NCBI GenBank assembly: GCA_941918925.1
Contig: OW799233.1
Location: 137,276,533-137,340,532 of the forward strand
Length of the DNA stretch: 64,000 nucleotides
Reading direction: 5' to 3'
DNA from: Phyto melanocephala
Lineage: Eukaryota; Arthropoda; Insecta; Diptera; Rhinophoridae
Shown here: positions 23,601 to 37,200 of the stretch, piece by piece
Layout: each line of letters opens with the position of its first letter
Numbering within the stretch: the first letter of the stretch is position 1
Notes under the pieces: generated by a model
The model's input: the letters and a program-made list of their open reading frames with translations, nothing else
What the model was told of the DNA's origin: nothing
The model's database searches: none
Program-made: the position numbers and the translations under genes

Positions 23601-26600
23601 GGTGGCACACCAATTGTGGTTCATTACTAAATTCAAATAACTTTTTTCAAACAAAGTTTTTTTTTGTGTAGAAAATTTAATTTAATAAATGACCTCTATG
23701 CGACACTTGATCAGGAAGTCAGGATCTCCTTAATTATTGTTTTAATGGACTGCTTCAATTTAGTCAAATTACTTGCTTTCAGTTGGTACACCTTTTGCTT
23801 GACATAACACAAGATCAGGTGAGATTTGGGGCCAGCGGAAAGTTTTGTTTCTGGAAATTAATTTTATTGAGAATTATCGTTAAAGCTCCATCATATCAGT
23901 TTCGGTTTTGATCTGTAGCAATTTTGGGTAAAAAACGTCTTTAAATAACGATTCCCATTGACAGTTCCTGTTACTCCAGTTTCTTCAAAGAACTATGGCT
24001 CCACAATGCATCTTTGTAAAACTGCATACCACACAGTGGCTCGTTTTGGGCGCAGTTTCGTCTTATGAAGTATTTCTGAATTATATTCACTCTGTATACG
24101 CCAAGTTTGCTTGCGGCCATTTCACTCATTATATTGCAAAATTCCAAACCAATAGGCAATTCCGGAGGGCTTAATTTGCTAATATTTGGATTTTGTACGG
24201 AAACAAGTTTTTTTCATCATGAACTAACTATACGTTGGATTTGCTGAATAAACGTGATTTCGTCTTGAACCCGAACTTAGAGATATCTATGGTAGGTTTT
24301 TCGTATCATGCTTCCAGATTCGGAAAAAATCTTTACGAGTCTCATAGTGCCATCAAACTTCCGCCTAAATTATCTTTGGACGGAAATGAAGGAAATAAAA
24401 CATTTGCATAAAATTGTATTAAATTAAAATTTAACCAAATTTAAATAGTAAAATTTTTTTAAATAAATTGTCATCAACAAATTTAAGCAAAAACGACAAT
24501 CTCAAAAAAAAATTGCTTTTGAATTATATCTACATAAAAAATCATAATTTATTGTAATAATGCAATATTTATCATTGTTATTGCACCAAGCATACATGCA
24601 TACATACATACATACTCACATTGAAAAAGAAACCCAATACAGCTGCACCATCAGCATAATCCAGAGCTTCTGTCAATGAGGCATATTTCTTGTTGCGATG
24701 TACAATATGCATTTCCATAGTGTAACGTATGTCATTGACAACATGCTCGGCACCGCGATTATTTTTATCACCCCAATGAAAGTGAATGCCTTCAACCTCA
24801 AATTCACCAGGCAACTTGGCACCGCGTACATATGGCATAAATTCTCCATTATTCTTTGCAACATCAGCTAGTTTCGGTATGGCAATTGATACTGTAGCCA
24901 GGAATAGAAAAATAGAAAAAATACTCAGGTAAGCAACACAAAATCGTCATTCATGCAAAAAAAAAATGGTATAAAGTTTTCAATAACAAAGTGCAGGTAC
25001 ACAGGACTTTTTGCACACATGTGCGATGCATATTGTTCATATGTACATACATACATACATACTTACGCCATACATTTTTGATAGAAAAAAATTCAAAAAG
25101 AAAAGTGGCATGGATTGTCAAGATAAAAGAAGAATATAAGCAAAAAAGTAGATTTTACTAAAATCAGATTATTTACAGAGTTGATTGGTCAAGACTTGAG
25201 CAAAGAAAAATTAATAAAAAAAATTGAAAGAAATTTCTTTGTAATTTATGAAACGATAAGCTATAGAAATTCCTTTAACAATTTTTTTTTATATTTACGT
25301 GCGTATGTATGTACTGTTTTCAAAACTCACATAGAATTAAAATGTTATTTGCAAGCAGTAAAGGAAAGAAAATGATCTAAATTGCAATAAAAGTGCATAA
25401 GCAATTGATTGTGCTAAAAAAATATACCTGTGCTACAGAAAATTAAAAATTATTAAAAGTTAATGAAAATATTCTTACATTGTTTGAATTATTTTTTCTT
25501 TTTTCCCTAAAGAAACTCCTACGTAAAATTTTATATAAATTCGATCAGTAATTACCACCAAAAAAATGGTGGGGGTATATTCATTTTGTCATTCCGTTTG
25601 TTACACATCGAAATATCAATTTTAGACCCCCTAAAGTATATGATTTCTGGTATCATCTTAGGATAAGCTAGCTATGCATGTATATCTGTCCGTCTGTCTG
25701 TCTGTTGAAAGCACGATAGAGCTCAAAAAGCTAGGTATTGAAAATGGGCTAAGTTGGTATATCAGAAAGAGAGTTATAGCTCGTAATGCAAGAGAAGGTC
25801 AAAAAACCATGTCTTTCCAACATCGAATAAAATGCAATTGTGACTAAACGTATTGACGTAGAGCTATGAAATTTCAAATGTTTATTTCTTAAGTAAAAAA
25901 AATTTTTCTCTGAAAATTGCTCAAACCTATACATTACAAAGGAAGTTATAGATCAAAATTTATACCGCACAGTTTTTTTTTTGATATATTTAATATTAAA
26001 AACGTAAGAAAACGAACAAAATTACATGTATGATTTTGAAATTTTGCAAAAATTTCTCTTTGATCAACAAACTTGCAATGACGGAAGATTAAGGTGGCAC
26101 GCCCACCTTCCCTACAACGCTTTATCTCAAATTCATATAATTTATTTATGGGCAAAGATTATGGAAGAAAAAAGGACTATATATTGAAATATCTTAGTTG
26201 ATTTTATCAGCATAAACTACTTTGACACGCCTACTTTAACGCCGACTTCTCACATAGTTTACTGTTAATGAAATTTAAAAGCTCAAAAGATCGACAGAAT
26301 TAATTTCAGAATCCTATGTAAATTAAAAACTAAACAAAAATACAAAAAGTTCGATTAAAATGTATCTTTTTGGTCACCCATAACATTTTTAGTTTCAATT
26401 CAGATTAATAGTCACTAATTTTAAAATTCTATCTTCATTAATGTAAAAAATTCAAAAGGAACCATAAAAATTTGAAAAAGTACCTTTTTGGTCACCTATT
26501 ACATTATCATTCTCACCTCTGATCAACAGTAGCTAATTTCAAAATTCTGGCTTAAAGAACGTTGAAAATAAAAAAAAGTATCATAAAAATTCAGAAAACT

Positions 26601-28212
26601 ACCTTTTTGGTCGGCCAATATATTTACAATCTTAACTTGGATTAATAGTCCATAATTAAAAAAAGAAAAGATTCATAAACGTAGAAAGTACAAAAGTACC
26701 ATAAAAGTAGAGAAAAGTACCGTTTGGATCGTCCGTATCATTTTTAATCTTATCATTATTTTAAAAATCAGGATACGTATACATAGAAAATATAATAAGA
26801 CCCATTAAAGTACATAGATAAATGTACCTTTTCGGTCACCCTCATAATTTTTTTCAACCTCAATTTGGATTAGTAGTCCCTAATTTAAAAAAAAAAACTA
26901 TTTCCATAAGTTTAAAGCTTCAAAAAGGACTCATTTTTCATAAAGCTATTATAGACCATACAAAAACTATTCTTTTCCTTAACTAATTTATTTTAAATGT
27001 CAAACTTCATACACAAAAAAAATAAACAAAAAATTCGATTACCTGACGAATAAATACATATGTATACTTGGTAAGCAATTTGAAATTAAAGAAAATTTCG
27101 ACAACATTAGAAAACTGTTTAAAACAGATGAAAAATAAATTAAATAAATTTTTTACAGAAGCATTTAATTTATAGACTCTCAAATTTCTTACTTTCAATT
27201 AAAGATATTTATTTATAATGGTTTAATACAAAGTCTATTAACAAATATATATTTTAGATTCTAGAAAATATATACCTTAAGCCTTAAATCTACTTTACTC
27301 TGCACTTCCAAATTTTATATTTTAAATAACGAGAATTACGGTTGTTAAGATTTTATAAACCAATTACAATCTTTCAAGGCCGCCAGAATGTTAAGATTGT
27401 ATAAACTAAATTATTTATTATTGTCATAACGAATAAACAAACAACACATGTGTTGAAACGTAGTGTAAACAAACAATAGCCTAAGCAAACAATAGCCTAA
27501 ACAAACAAATAATTATAGTGTACCCGTTGGTCTAGCCTAAGTAAACAGTCATTAACAGAGTACGGATAATCCAAAAGAACTGTTTGCTTACGATGGACAA
27601 AGGGTTACTAAGTATGTTGAGTTTAGTGATAAGGTTTCTAGTATGTAAGAAAAATATATTATTATTGGTTAGTGATAAGAATTGTAGTATATAAGGAGAT
27701 AATATAAGAAAATAAAATTAATCGTTATTAAGATTCAAGAAAGGAAAGAAGTAAGTTGTTTTAGTTCCTGCGGAGATTAACATTTTGGTGACCCCGACGT
27801 GATTTGAAGGACGAGTGGTAAAAAATAATAATTTTGTTCAAACCAAACAAATATTGTCAACCGTGAGTATAAAATAAGATAATAATTTTGTTTTAAATAT
27901 AACAAGTGCTAGTGGGTGATTGTGAATAATGAATCCGGTTGAGCTTATCCAGTGTCAGGAGAAGTTAGGGCAAAAAATTGCGACCCTTTATAATTCTCTA
28001 AGCGCTTTGTTTCAAAGCAATGTTAATGAGCAGGAACGTAAAAATGAAGTTAGCAAATTAAGAGAATCGTTTAAATTTGCAATTGCAGAATTTAATAAAA
28101 ACGACAAAGAGCTTCGACCACCTTCTGCAACGTTAGAACGAAATAGTTATTTTAAAACAGATTTTGTAAAGAAGGTGCAAGAAACTTCAGAAAGTTTTGA
28201 AGGATTGTATCA

Positions 28213-28264
<52 letters not shown>

Positions 28265-31200
28265 ATGCAGGAAGGAGCACAGCAGCAAATTGCTTCTGGT
28301 TCGAAAATGCAGACGCAAAATTTTAGATCTCAGGGGGAAGATGAAATGAAAGAATTTGCTAGAAAAGTGGAGTATGAGAATAAGAAAAGGTTTGGACTGA
28401 AACGGCAATTTCAGTACATCTTAGATGAGGTAGAAGTTAAAATAGACAATTTCAAATGTGGAAATATAACAATTGATGTTGTAAAAGAAAAATTTAGCCT
28501 TGCAGAAAAGGTGTTCTTTGAATATATTGGAGAATTTCCTGATGATGAGTTGACTGAAGTTTTTTACTCACTGCGTGATTCATACCAGGAGATTCCAGAT
28601 ATTGGAAAAAACTTGAAAACCCTTCCATTTACAGTGCCATCAATTGACATACCACAATTTGATGGAAAGGTTACGGAATGGGATACATTTAGAGAATTGT
28701 TTGAGCAACTAATTATAGCTCAACCAATTTCGAAAACACAAAAGATGTGTATATTAAAATCAAAATTAGGTGGAGAGTCGATAAGGAAAATAGCTAAATT
28801 ACCCTCCAGAGAAGAAAATTTTGATATAGCTTGGGAAATATTGAATAAATACTATTCCAATAATAGAGCGACTACTTCAATTTATTTTAAATCTATCCTT
28901 GACGCTCCTTCAGTGAGGTGTAACTCTAAAAGTGTTAGAAATTTTTTGGATGTAGTCAACGAAAGTCTACAAGCACTGAATGTGGTAAAAATTGACCCAA
29001 CGGAAATGTATCAGTCCTTAATATGTTTTATATTGCAACGAAAATTGGATGATCAAATGAGAATCCAATTTGAACAATACTTGGGCTCATCTCGAGATTT
29101 GCCAAAGGTGGAGAAATTGATTGAGTTCTTGCAACAAGTTCAATATTCTTTGGATGCAAGTCAGCAATTTACAAAAGGGGAGGATGACACAAATAATTTT
29201 CGTCCAATTAATCAAAAAGAATTTTATAATTCCAAAAGACCAGAAGATCGAAGAGAGGAACGTTCTTCAAAATTTTTAAAGGTAATTAATACGAAATGTG
29301 TTTTGGGATGCTCTATAGGTCATAATTTATTTAAATGCGCTAAATTTAGAAATCTATCTATAAAAGATAGATTGGAGAAAGTAAAGAATTTTAAACTGTG
29401 TCACAGATGTCTTTCCCCAGGTCATTTTACAAAAAAATGTTTTAGTGATTTTAAGTGCAGAATATGCAAACATGATCATAACACTCTTATCCATGAAGAA
29501 AAGTCCCAACAGAAAACAATTTTAGTGAATAGTGATAATGAAGATAATAATGATGATTATGTTTTCTTATCTACAGCAATTGTCCAGGTAAAAACAGGGG
29601 ATAATAAATGGGTAGATTGTCGCGTATTGTTAGATAATGGTTCTCAGTTAAATATCATAACAAAAGAATTTAAGAACAAATTAAATTTGCCTGATATTAC
29701 TAAGATAAATAAAAAGATTGAAGGTTTACAAATGAAAAAATCATCGGTACAAGAACAAATTGGCATAAACATAAGGTCAAAAGTTTCTAACTACAAAACT
29801 TTCCTTAATGCAGTAGTAATGAATAAGATTGTGTCTGATGTACCAAATTCAAGAATGTTAGCAGGAACTTTTCCTGCCGATATAAAATTAGCAGATCCTG
29901 AATATAATACACCAAGAGGAATTGATTTACTTCTATCAAACCAATTTGTATTTGATCTCATATGCAATGGTAAGCTACAAGACAAAACAACAAAAACCAA
30001 ATTACAAAATACAAAATTAGGTTGGGTAGCTTATAGTATGACAAAATTGGATAATACTAGTGGAACTAAAAAGGTTACAGTAAACACAACGTGCGAAAGT
30101 GTATTAGAAAAATTTTGGGAACTAGAAGAAGTACCAAAAATAAATAATTTGACAGCCACTGAAAAACAGTGTGAAAAATTATTTAATCAAAATGTCAAAA
30201 GATTGGCAGATGGTAAGTTTCAAGTAGCATTACCTTTTAAATACCATATGAGTAAGTTGGGCAATTCTAGCTTTATAGCTAAAAGAAGATTTTTTGCTTT
30301 AGAAAGAAAATTGGGCAAAAGTCCAGAATTAAAGCAACAGTATAGTGAGTTTATGAGACAATACTTAGACATGGGGCATATGGAATTATTAAGCAGTACA
30401 AATTTTATAAGCAACACGTATTATTTACCACATCATTGTATAATAAGACCTGAAAGCACAACTAAAAAATTGAGAGTGGTGTTTGATGCATCATGCAAAA
30501 CTACAACCAATGTCTCATTGAATGATATTTTGCATACGGGTCCTAAAATTCAGGAGAACTTGTTCAATATTTTACTGAGATTTAGGAAACATCGATATGT
30601 TTTTTCGGCAGATATAGAAAAAATGTACAGGCAAATTTGGGTATCAGAAACCGATAAAAAATATCAGTTAATATTCTGGCGCTGGAATCCAACAGAGGAA
30701 GTAAGAACATATGCTCTCAAAACTTTAACTTATGGTACGGCATCTGCCCCGTATTTGGCGGTTAAATGCCTACAAAAGATTGCAGATTGGAAATCAAATC
30801 AATTTCCTGAAGAATGTGTAATCATAAAAAACGATTTTTATATGGATGATGTAATGACTGGAGGAGATTGTTTAGAAAAGGTTACACTACTGAGAAAAAA
30901 TTTAGACAACATATTGCTCGAATTTGGTATGCCCTTAAGAAAGTGGTGCACCAATGATAGGTCAATTGTAAAAGGAGTAAATGAAAAATATATAGTAGAA
31001 AATCTTAATATTAAATCAGAAATTTCAAATTCTATTAAAGCTTTAGGTATAATATGGAATCCAAACACAGACGAACTAAGAATAAACTGTAAATGGGTGA
31101 CAGAGGAAGCCGTTTCAAAAAGATCAATATTGGCAGAAATTTCAAGGCTATTTGACCCGTTAGGATTGGTTGGACCTATCATGGTGAGTACAAAAATATT

Positions 31201-34200
31201 ATTGCAGGAATTATGGAAATTAAAAATTAATTGGGATGAAAGAGTGCCGGAAGAAATCGGCAACAAATGGAGAACTATAAGAAATAGTTTTAAATATTTG
31301 AATAAAATAACAATACCGAGACATTTTATTGGTGTCAAACCAATACAAATAGAACTACATGGCTTTTGTGATGCATCAATGAAGGCTTACGGTGCAGCAA
31401 TTTATATAAGGTCAATCGATAGTAATGGGAAAATACATTCATATTTGGCAGCATCAAAATCAAGAGTTGCTCCAATAAAAATAGTTACACTTCCACGTTT
31501 GGAATTATGTGCCAGTGTATTATTAACAGAATTAATGAAAGTAGTGGTTGAGAGTCTTAAAATAAAATTTAAAAATATTTATTTTTATACTGATTCTACA
31601 ATAGTTTTAAGCTGGTTAAGATTAGATCCAGCACGTTTGCAATTGTTTGTATCTAATAGAGTCAGTTTCATACAGGCTAATACCGATATAGAATATTGGA
31701 AACATGTGAGGTCAGAGGAAAATCCAGCTGATCTTGTATCAAGAGGACTAATGGCAGAGCAATTAATTCAAAACGAATTCTGGTTCAAAGGTCCTAAATT
31801 TTTACAGAAAACCGAGCCGTATTTCTCTTCATTTATTTTGGAACCAATAATTCCAGAGCAAAAAAGAGGACTAAATGTTTTGCTAATAAAAGAGGTAGAA
31901 TCTTTATATAGCAAAATCAATCATAGGAACAAATTTAATTGCCTTCAAAATATCATAGCATATGTTCTAAAATTTATACATTTAAGTAGAAAACAGAAAT
32001 CTGAACCATTTTTATTTTACAAAAAAGAAGCATTAAAAGTAATTTTAAAAGATATTCAAAGGGAACACTTTAAAGACGAAATAAGAGCTTTAAAAATGAA
32101 AAAAAGCCTGCCAAAATCATCAAAACTTACAACATTATGTCCATTTCTAGATAATCAAGAGTTAATAAGAGTAGGAGGTAGGTTAGAAAAGAGTGCCTTG
32201 GCATATGAAGCTAAACATCCAGTTGTTTTACCGTACAAGGACAATATTGTGAGATTATTAATAGAACATCTACATACAGAACATCTACATGTAGGTCCGC
32301 AAGGACTATTAACGATAACCAGACAACGTTTTTGGCCATTACGAGGAAGGCAACTAGTTAGGAAAATAGTGAACAAATGTTACAGGTGTTTTAGAAAAGG
32401 CTCAAGACAGTTACATCAGTTGATGGGAAACTTACCAGAGGATCGAGTTAGAAGAACTCGTCCGTTTTTAAATGCAGGAATTGATTTTCTAGGTCCCATT
32501 ACGATTCATTACAAGATAAGAGGAAAAAAGACGGACAAAACATATGTATGTGTATTTGTTTGCTTTGCGACAAAAGCAGTACATTTAGAATTAGTTTCAG
32601 ATTTAACCTCAGCGGCGTTTATAGGTGCTTTAAAAAGATTTGTTGCTAGACGAGGTTGCCCACAAAAAATATATTCAGACAATGCAACAAATTTTGTAGG
32701 TGCTGCCAACAGCCTTAATAGAATTTATCAGCTATTTACTGAATCTAATCACAATAAGAATTTAGATACTTTCTGTGAAAATAATGGAATTGAATGGCTT
32801 ACCATACCAGCAAGATCACCTCATGTAGGAGGTTTATGGGAAGCTACCGTCAAATCCGTGAAAAAACACTTTCATAAAGTAACAGAAGGGATAATGACAT
32901 ACGAAGAATTATACACTCTTATGACACAAATAGAAGCAATCTTAAATTCACGACCATTGACTCCTTTGTCCAATGATCCTAATGACTTGCATGTTTTAAC
33001 TCCGGGACATTTTCTAATTGGTGAATCATTGACCAGTTTTAATGATTCATCAAATAACCAATGCTACCATTGGAAATCAGTTCAAGCCAACATGGAAGAC
33101 TTCTGGAGACGTTGGTCTTTGGAATATTTATCCGAATTACAAAAAAGGTATAAATGGAACAAACCCAAAGAAAATATTAAACCGGGAACGTTAGTACTTT
33201 TAAAGGAAGACAACATTCCTCCCATGTGCTGGAGGCGGGGGAGGATCATCCGAACCATATTAGGATCGGATGGGCTATGCAGAATGGTGGACGTAAGAAC
33301 CAGCAATGGGGAGACCAAAAGGTCAATCCACAATGTTTGTCCTTTTCCCACTGATAATGTAGAATATGATATAGCAGGTGCTACTAGGGTAAAAAATAAA
33401 AAAGAAAATGTAGATTGTTTAAATGTAGATAATAATGATAAGATAAGTACTGATATTAATAATAAGAAAAATAAAGCCACTAACAGATTAAAAAATAAAA
33501 ATATGTTAGTAATGTTGTTATCAATGTTAGCAATACTTAATCCTGTTAATGCGCAATATGATATAAAAAGATTTAGTAATAATACAGGCATATTTTTTGA
33601 GAAGGTAGGCACGGTAGGGTTGTCAACTAACTCTTGGAATATATTAGTACACGTCAACATATCTGAATATATGACAGCCAAAATATCCCTAGATGAAGCC
33701 ATGAATACGCTTGAGAACCTAAGAAAAACAGCCCAAATATTTGCATCATCAGCAGGACAAAATCTACATAATCTGTATGATCGAATCTTAAACAGGCATG
33801 AATTAATAATGTCTTCAGTTCCAAGTCGTACAGCCCGATCTCTTTTTCCGTTTGTGGGTAGTATTCATCATGCATTATTCGGTTTAATGGACGAAGAGCA
33901 TGCCGAAGAAATGTCGAAGAAACTGAAAGAAAGCTCGGAAGATAATCTAGACCTACGGAATATCGTTCAAAAGATTTCATCTGTTCAGGATATAACAATG
34001 GATGTAATTAAGAAGGAAAACAAGGTTGTTTTCAAAAATATTGTAAAGCTGAGCGAGTCAATAAAGTCATTGGAGGTCGAAATACATGAGACAAAAGACG
34101 AAGCAGCTCGAATTAGTGCTATAACAAACATTTTGACGTCGGTAAAAATATTTGAGGAAATCCAAGAAGATATAATTGAGGTATTTTTAAATCTGAAAGG

Positions 34201-37200
34201 CAATGTTATTCACCGAATTTTGCCTGTGAAGAAATTTAAGCAACAAATTGAAATCATAAAGAAAACGATAAGCAGGAAGTTGCGTCTTCCTGCAGAAAAT
34301 CCTATTGAATTAGCCAAGGTGGCACAAGTATCAACAAGAACAACGAAAGATTTCATCTTGTTTAATATACGCTTGCCATTAATCAACAATGAGATTCTTG
34401 AAGCGTACGAAGTTTATACGTATCCCATTCTACACGACGGGTTATCGATAGAAATTCATACAGCTGATAGATATATCCTGATCGATGAACGCAAAAATTC
34501 ATACTACAAGTTAAATGATAACGAATTTGGTCATTGCCAAAAGATGAATCGGTTGATATTATGCTATCAGATTCATCCAATGTTTAATACTAGAGGTGAA
34601 ACTGGTTGCGAGGTGGAACTCTTCTTAAAAGCAAAGGAAATTCCAAACAGTTGTAAAATAGAAATAAAAAGGTTTCAGAACTATTGGCAACAAATGCACA
34701 CCGCAAATTCATGGGTATTTTCTGTTAAGGAAGATACATCAGCAGATGTAATATGTGACGATAAAAGTCATCCTGTCATTATACAAGGTGCTGGTATTTT
34801 AAAATTACACGCTCAGTGTCACCTCGAGTCAACTGAAGTGAATCTTTGGGCCCATGAGTTATTTTATGCGGAGTTAAGCTATGTTTTTCCCATAATTAAC
34901 ATCTCGAGCTCCATACCATCCATTGCTCACATTAAAATTGATGGTGAAATGGAAATATACAAAATACCGGACATTCCAACAACGACCAACTTATTCGGAC
35001 TGAACACTCGATTAGGCGTTCATCATCTAACACATTATGGGATCAGCATTACAACAATCATAATAATCTGTGTGATTATTGTTGCAGTCGTTTACATATT
35101 AAGAAAGCTGTGCGTAATATCATCAAATTATTTGCCCGCAGCCGTTGCTCTACCTAGGTTAGTGTAATTCTTTTAACATAAAAGATATTCCGTCATCAAT
35201 AATACAATTAGATTTTTTTTATATATGTAAATATTAGCTAGGATATAACTTGTTGAAAGATTACAATCTTTCAAGGCCGCCAGAATGTTAAGATTTTATA
35301 AACCAATTACAATCTTTCAAGGCCGCCAGAATGTTAAGATTGTATAAACTAAATTATTTATTATTGTCATAACGAATAAACAAACAACACATGTGTTGAA
35401 ACGTAGTGTAAACAAACAATAGCCTAAGCAAACAATAGCCTAAACAAACAAATAATTATAGTGTACCCGTTGGTCTAGCCTAAGTAAACAGTCATTAACA
35501 GAGTACGGATAATCCAAAAGAACTGTTTGCTTACGATGGACAAAGGGTTACTAAGTATGTTGAGTTTAGTGATAAGGTTTCTAGTATGTAAGAAAAATAT
35601 ATTATTATTGGTTAGTGATAAGAATTGTAGTATATAAGGAGATAATATAAGAAAATAAAATTAATCGTTATTAAGATTCAAGAAAGGAAAGAAGTAAGTT
35701 GTTTTAGTTCCTGCGGAGATTAACAACGGTGTTAAATCGATTTGCTTACCAGTATGGCCATTGTTAGTCATCGTTAAAGGATACGGCAGTACATTGTGAT
35801 AACCAATCATATCGACAGCAGGCATATACAGCGCTATGGTCTAAAAAGATTTTAATAAAAAATATGAAATTAAATTTAAAAATCTTTAAAATATTTGTAA
35901 TGCATATATGACTATGCTGAGTCTTTAGTGCCCTTTTAAACTATTCGTTAATAGAGCATTTATTAAATTGTTTCTAAAAAATTTAAAAAAAGTTCTAAAA
36001 TTTTTTTACAAAATCCTATTAATATAGAAACAATTTCAAAAATTTTCATAATAGAAAATTTTATCAAAAACAATTTTTAGCTGATTTTAAAAAAAATTTT
36101 AAAAACTGAAAATTGCAAAAAAAAATCCATTTAGAGTAAATTGTCAATATAAAGAAAATATGTACTTACCAAGGCAGAATTATAAGTTATCCTTCACCAA
36201 GGTACATACAACAATGAAAAACCACATGTGATATGTATATGAAAAAGCATGAAATTAATTAGGACAAATAATTCTATGTTTCAATACAATACTGAGTTAA
36301 ATAGTTGATATTTACACACAACACCTGAATTCTAATCAAAAAAGTGCTTCTGATGAAACCGTAGCTGGTTTCGAAAATGCATTTCACTCAGCTAGTATCG
36401 GATAACTAACTTTTCCTAGATATTCTGTCATTATCGCATTGAACTTATAGCCTAGATTTAAAAATTAAACAAATATATAATACAAATGAAACGTCCAAAA
36501 TGTAATACCAGAAAATACACATGTATTTTGTTTTTGTACTTTTGCTGACATATGTCAAATATTTTATTTGCCTTTTTTTTAATTTAATTCATTTTTTAAT
36601 AAGTTTAGAGTAAAATCCTTATATTCTTGACTTTTTATTTTTTGTAACATTTTGAACGTTAATACTACAGTACACGAATTATTTATTGTAGATAAAAATA
36701 AAACTAAGTTAGACAGATGCAGACAAATTAAAAAAAATTTGGCACCACTTGTATGTGGTTAAAAAACCAATCAGCTGTTTGGATAAGAGTACTCTAAACC
36801 TGGTTAAAAAAATAGATCTTGCAAACTTTGCAAAAATTATTATAAATATAAGAAAGAAATCGGCAAATGTTTGAAATAAATAAAAAATTTTAATAATTAC
36901 TTAAATATAAAATTTATTACAATTTCCCTATAAATGATTTATCAATAACTTTTTCAAACCTTTTATATGAAAATATAACATCTCAAAATGTACCTAGAAA
37001 GATATAGGTCAATAAAAATGGTTTAATTACACATATTCATAAGCTACAAACCAAAAAAAATTGCAAATTTAAGGCTAGATAGTATGCAGTTGGGACTGAA
37101 TTAAGGTTTTCTATTGTATAAGAAGTACATATTCTTAAAAATTTTAAATTTTCAGGCCTCCTTTAGTTTGCTAAATAGTATTCAGCTAATCTAATACAAG

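Larger units (their letters stand above)
27343..35725 (+). mobile_element. intact BEL/Pao LTR retrotransposon with env-like domain
   Basis: 8383 bp; 440-bp LTRs that read identically by eye; 5-bp duplication ACGGT; tRNA-Trp-type PBS; one uninterrupted 2412-codon frame. It is the youngest-looking insertion in the window and lies antisense in a carbonic anhydrase intron. Confidence 0.94.

Noticed and set aside
28187..28408. Minus-strand frame with poly-Phe
   Set aside because: Shadow of the 43-base A tract in the BEL gag region.
30838..31338. 166-codon minus-strand frame and other antisense frames inside the BEL ORF
   Set aside because: Antisense shadows of a clearly coding plus-strand frame; no recognisable domains.
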